A program made the translations under genes and the position numbers. From Candidatus Parabeggiatoa sp. nov. 2 (lineage in GTDB: Bacteria; Pseudomonadota; Gammaproteobacteria; Beggiatoales; Beggiatoaceae), in the NCBI GenBank assembly GCA_002085445.1, contig NBMI01000001.1, forward strand, positions 1 to 64,000: DNA of 64,000 nt, written 5' to 3'. The notes beneath the pieces were generated by a model. The model was not told the DNA's origin and searched no databases. It worked only from the letters and a program-made list of their open reading frames with translations. This document shows, one piece after another, positions 60,649 to 64,000 of this stretch. Position 1 is the first letter of the stretch, and each line of letters opens with the position of its first letter.

Positions 60649-61202
60649 GTTGGCTTTAATATCCAGGTAGTTACACTGGCTTTAATAATCCAGGTAGTTA
60701 CACTGGCTTTTTTGGGCGGAGTTCGACTTTAAATATCAGTGACTTATAGAATTATTAATTCTATCAAATAGTTATTTATAATTACTTTTAAATCAATCAG
60801 TTAAAATTACTGGCTCATTTCACTCTATGGCCCACAATTTGTAGGTTTAACGTATTAATGTTAAGGGTTTAATTGTCAAAAAATATTTTTTAATCAAGTA
60901 ATTATTTTCAACCAATTGATTAATATAAAATTTATATAACTTACTGAAAAATAAGTCGAATTCACGTTATAAAAAGGGGCAACGCCTGGGGTGGTGAAAA
61001 AGAGGTACCTTCGAGCAAAAACTTGATCCAATTTTTATTCCGCTGGATTTAATTATTACTAAAAAACAATGAGTTACTTATGTTTTTTTTCCTTAACAAT
61101 TAGCAATTCACAATTCACAATTCACACAATTCGTTTACGTCACAATTCACAATTTTCACCACCCCAAGCAACGCCCCTGGCTTTGGACTCCATGTCCAAT
61201 GT
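60649..61202. other. AT-rich intergenic region with heptamers
   Basis: 554 bases. Two CCAGGTAGTTACACTGGC units (60663 and 60691), AT-rich DNA to 60960, a GGGTGGTGAAAAAGAGG segment near 60990 that is a reverse relative of 20170-20220, AATTCAC heptamers at 61107-61150 and a CACCCCAAGCAACGCC element near 61165. No gene. Confidence 0.6.
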
Positions 61203-61460
61203 CTAATGATTACGAGCGGTTGCCTCTGCTTCGGTATCATTACTGCGCCAAATAGAGATTTCAACCGGCACTTCTCGCCCCGGCTGCGTCAACCAAGCAA
61301 AACCTTCTCGTGTCAATATGGGATAAAGAGGGTGAGGCTCCATGCGGTGCAGGACGCGCAAATATTCACCGCTTTGCAAGTCGCCAATGGTGGACAAAAT
61401 GCGCTCCATCGGCTCGCATGGCTCTAACTGACTGACATCCAAAACGCGCTCTGCCTTCAC
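61203..61460 (-). CDS. DUF2249-domain protein
   Basis: 85 residues starting at GTG 61460, which overlaps the stop of the hemerythrin gene (GTGA). Core: VLDVSQLEPCEPMERILSTIGDLQSGEYLRVLHRMEPHPLYPIL, the DUF2249 pattern. The family is often found with hemerythrins, NO-responsive regulators and denitrification genes and is thought to be a small metal or sulfur-carrier-like protein, but no activity is proven. Co-translated with the hemerythrin gene. Confidence 0.85.
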   Translation of the reverse strand: MKAERVLDVSQLEPCEPMERILSTIGDLQSGEYLRVLHRMEPHPLYPILTREGFAWLTQPGREVPVEISIWRSNDTEAEATARNH

Positions 61461-61903
61461 ACGCTATCCCCTTGTGTACGCATCTGGTTGAGAATAGACG
61501 GCACATCGTCGCTTAGCACTTGATCACTCATTGGATAAAGCATTTGCTCCTCTTTGGCATTGTGCTGCTGCATTAACATCAGCACCGTCTCAGAGAGGCC
61601 TAAATATTGTTCACTGTCCTGCTGAGTGAGACTGTCTTGCATATCGGCAAAGACTTGGCGCATCTGTTGATGCTCCATTCGCATCACTTGAGTAGGCCCC
61701 ATAGTTTGGCCGGTGCGTTCCTCAACGGTGGGGAACAAAACTTGTTCCTCCATTGTAAAATGCCGTTCCATGGCGGCCTTAAAGTCGGCAAACTCGGTGG
61801 CGGCACGCGCCCATTGCGTTTTAGCGACACTCTCCTCGCTTTGTGCGAACAGTTTGTCACAGCGCGAGTGCTCGTGGCTGAGTGTTTGGGTAATAGTTTC
61901 CAT
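61457..61903 (-). CDS. Hemerythrin HHE-domain protein
   Basis: 148 residues, four-helix bundle with ligands in SHEHSRCDKLF (His10/His12), MERHFTMEEQVLFP (His48, Glu52), RMEHQQM and QQHNAKEEQMLYP. A di-iron site that binds O2 or NO; related proteins relieve nitrosative stress or repair Fe-S clusters. First of a two-gene unit with the DUF2249 gene. Located between the NnrS-like gene and the DNR-type regulator, which supports NO handling. Confidence 0.88.
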   Translation of the reverse strand: METITQTLSHEHSRCDKLFAQSEESVAKTQWARAATEFADFKAAMERHFTMEEQVLFPTVEERTGQTMGPTQVMRMEHQQMRQVFADMQDSLTQQDSEQYLGLSETVLMLMQQHNAKEEQMLYPMSDQVLSDDVPSILNQMRTQGDSV

Positions 61904-63020
61904 TAGATATAATTGTCACGTTAACCCAGGTAGTTACACTGGCTTTAATAATACGCCCCTTCAGGGCTGGTAGAGGTTTTAAAGTCAGCCCCAACGGGGC
62001 GAGATTAATATAGCCAGTGTAACTACCTGGAAGCAACGCCCCTAGAAGCAACGCCTCTGGAAGCAACGCCCTTGGAAGCTTTTGAATTGACTTTCAACCT
62101 GGCTATATAGGCCTATAAAAAATCAGTTTATTCCCTTTCATCCGTTGTACTCTCACTACAGAATCCTTTCCCAAAAGCCATGTCTGAATAAACTATAAAC
62201 TATCTAGATAGCAATTCTATTGATAACTATTGACATGCTTACCTTTATGGGTAATTCAACAATTATGAATACGACGCAAAAGTACAGCGAAGCGAATTAA
62301 GCGTAGTAGGGAGTATCAGCCCTTTATCCCCTCGCCTAAGATACAAGGCTTAGGGTAACATTAATGCTTGATAGTCCATTTTTTTTACGTGGAAGGTTAA
62401 CCACCTCAAGCGTTTATATTTATACTTTAAAAAGAACAAAAATGTCACGTTTTTTAAGATAATGTCCAGCCAATATCAATAGTTATCAATATTTTTGGGC
62501 CGACCATATATTTAAAAAGCTTGAAATTTTCAAAGTTGCTAATATCAAAACAAGGTTTGATTCCTCTAAGAAAATCTAATAATTTTAAGATACCAACAGA
62601 GAAAATCATTGATTAAAATCAAACAGATAATATTATATAAAAAATAGATAAGTACTGCTCCCACAGGAGTCGGGTGAGGGGTGCTTTAAATAAATGCGGT
62701 AAAACCAATCGCTAAAGCGATGATCTCGCGTAGCGATGAAACGCAGTCATTCGCTGTGCGAGATCACGTAGTTTGGCTAAAAGCTTAAGTACGTCTCAAG
62801 GTACTTCTTTACATAACGCCGGTTTATGCCAAACGGCATTTTATACATAAGTACCCGTGCAGGTATTTTCAAAAAATAAACTTAACAAAAACAGTTCACG
62901 AAATATCCATAATAAGACATCAGTCCTATTTATTTTGCTAAAGAAAACTATAATGGCGGCCCGCTGCTGTATTAAAAAAAACGCTTGCGTGTTTGCCATA
63001 CAGCTTGTGAGATTACTAAT
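61904..63020. other. Long intergenic region upstream of the regulator gene
   Basis: About 1.1 kb. CCAGGTAGTTACACTGGC and its inverse at 61927 and 62015, several GGAAGCAACGCC words near 62030-62070, a 15-bp inverted repeat pair (62217-62231 and 62477-62491), an FNR-type box at 62609-62622 and a GATCTCGCGTAGCGATG pair near 62730-62765. No credible gene. Confidence 0.6.
62609..62622. promoter_or_regulatory. Perfect FNR/DNR-type box
   Basis: TTGATTAAAATCAA matches the TTGAT-N4-ATCAA consensus exactly and lies about 400 bases before the start of the DNR-like gene. It fits autoregulation or control of a long leader. AT-rich surroundings raise the chance of a random match. Confidence 0.5.
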
Positions 63021-63743
63021 ATGCAATATCAACCGATACCTTTATCCCCAATAATCGACCAAGAATTGCGAAAACTGTACTTGTTTGCCGGCCTCAGCGA
63101 GGAACAATTAGCGCGGATGAAACAATGCATGCGCCTTATGCAGCTTGAGGACGGGGAATACCTGTTTAAACATGGTCAGCGTGCTGAGCGTTTTTTCATG
63201 CTCAAAGAGGGTTATATAAAACTCCTGCGCCTCTCTATGGAAGGGGCGGAAAAGGTGTTTGAAGTCGTCTCACCGGGCCAAACTTTTGCAGAAGCCATGA
63301 TGTTTATGCCCCAATCAATTTATCCAGTCACGGCACAGGCTATCAACAATAGCTCACTTTGGTGCTTTGATAGTAATGTCTTTATGGACATTCTTGAGGA
63401 CTCTTCTGATACGTGTTTTCGGCTCATGTTTCAGATGAGCAAGCGTCTGCGTATGTGGATCAACGAAATCGACAACTTGACCCTGCAAAATGCCACCTAT
63501 CGTCTGGTGAATTATCTGCTCTATCAGGTTCCAGAAGATAAAAACGCTTATGAGATTAATTTTCCCATTCCCAAGCATGTGATTGCCTCACGTCTGTCCA
63601 TTAAGCCAGAAACTTTGTCCCGCATTCTGCACTGTTTGGGCAAGGAAGGTTTTATTTCGGTAAAAGGCCGAACTGTCCACATTCACAATGTTGATAGACT
63701 GCGTTTGCACTCAGTCGGTACGAATGGTGTCAGTGAACAGTGA
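63021..63743 (+). CDS. DNR-type Crp/Fnr family NO regulator
   Basis: 240 residues from ATG 63021; a TTG at 62985 is less likely. Cyclic-nucleotide-binding-like beta barrel 10-130, dimer helix, then winged helix with HVIASRLSIKPETLSRILHCLG, where E-x-x-SR reads TTGAT half-sites. It lacks the N-terminal cysteine cluster of FNR, so it fits the DNR/NnrR class that senses NO through heme. It would control nir, nap and hemerythrin genes nearby. The final residues VSEQ and the stop come from a TCAGTGA heptamer repeat. Confidence 0.85.
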   Translation: MQYQPIPLSPIIDQELRKLYLFAGLSEEQLARMKQCMRLMQLEDGEYLFKHGQRAERFFMLKEGYIKLLRLSMEGAEKVFEVVSPGQTFAEAMMFMPQSIYPVTAQAINNSSLWCFDSNVFMDILEDSSDTCFRLMFQMSKRLRMWINEIDNLTLQNATYRLVNYLLYQVPEDKNAYEINFPIPKHVIASRLSIKPETLSRILHCLGKEGFISVKGRTVHIHNVDRLRLHSVGTNGVSEQ

Positions 63744-64000
63744 TCAGTTATCAGTTATCAGTGATCAGGAGTCCAAACGACGTTTTTAGTTTGGCAACAG
63801 GAGTCCAAACTTTAGTTTGGCAGTCGTCAGTCGTCCAAACTAACTAATGGCCGTGCCAGAGAATTAATGGCCGTGTGGGCGACGACTCAAACTCGCTGAA
63901 AAACTGAAATCAGTGGCTTGTTCCGCTAGAGAGGTGAATTTTGTTATAAACGTTGTACTTGCCAGAAGGTTTACGCATCGGTAACCGTTTTACCTCTTTC
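63744..64000. repeat. Terminal repeat block
   Basis: TCAGTTA/TCAGTGA heptamers continue to 63768, followed by CCAAACTTTAGTTTGG palindromes near 63800-63835 and two AATGGCCGTG words near 63845-63875. No gene is visible to the end of the window. Confidence 0.75.

Overview
The window looks like a chromosomal segment of a large colourless sulfur bacterium (Gammaproteobacteria, Beggiatoaceae-like: Beggiatoa, Thiomargarita and relatives). Three things suggest this: the gene content (periplasmic nitrate reductase, cytochrome cd1 nitrite reductase, sulfite dehydrogenase, rhodaneses and many c-type cytochromes), the gammaproteobacterial def-fmt-rsmB-trkA order, and intergenic DNA packed with short palindromes and heptamer tandem repeats of the TAACTGA type known from marine Beggiatoaceae. 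By my estimate about two thirds of the window is coding. The rest is almost entirely repeats, including a 5.4-kb stretch with no intact gene.

Layout. 1-4.3 kb: defence and toxin genes, namely a Panacea-type antitoxin with a truncated partner and a PARIS-like AriA/AriB pair between 83-bp direct repeats. 4.3-10 kb: an OprO/OprP-type porin, an alginate-export-type porin put out of frame by a 14-bp tandem duplication, two sister lipoproteins and two sister rhodanese lipoproteins. 10.7-15.1 kb: a ferrous-iron locus (feoA, feoA, feoB, feoC and an LbtU-type porin). 15.7-19.8 kb: two Cache-domain membrane proteins, one of which appears to be a Cache domain fused to a pentameric ligand-gated ion channel. 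20.4-27.5 kb: pcm and the def-fmt-rsmB-trkA housekeeping cluster, spread apart by repeats. 28.2-32.7 kb: nadE, pncB and a rhodanese. 33.2-36.8 kb: a quinone oxidoreductase, an EF-hand/methyltransferase fusion and a diheme cytochrome. 37.2-39.8 kb: sulfite dehydrogenase (SorA-like plus SorB-like heme subunit). 39.8-45.2 kb: a repeat desert with a small decayed CRISPR-like array. 45.2-48.2 kb: a Uma2-family nuclease, an SO2930-type diheme cytochrome and a broken PIN toxin unit. 48.3-52.5 kb: napFDAB. 52.8-61.9 kb: a WD40/PKD protein, NirS with an extra N-terminal domain, a nonaheme cytochrome, an NnrS-like membrane protein, a hemerythrin and a DUF2249 protein. 63.0-63.7 kb: a DNR-type Crp/Fnr regulator.

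How it fits together. Nap reduces nitrate to nitrite and NirS reduces nitrite to NO in the periplasm. The hemerythrin, NnrS-like protein and DNR regulator are the usual NO-handling and NO-sensing companions, and SorAB and the other cytochromes can feed sulfur-derived electrons into the c-type pool. A beta-sandwich-like domain with a DLWVAI-type motif recurs in SorB, the SO2930 cytochrome, the WD40 protein and NirS. This suggests an undescribed shared periplasmic module in this respiratory region.

The most notable observations are: the Cache/ligand-gated-channel fusion; the recurring domain and its fusion to NirS; families of palindromes whose stems differ by compensating changes around a fixed TTTA loop; several unrelated repeats that provide the stop codons and last residues of genes; and the out-of-frame porin. 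No rRNA or tRNA gene was recognised.
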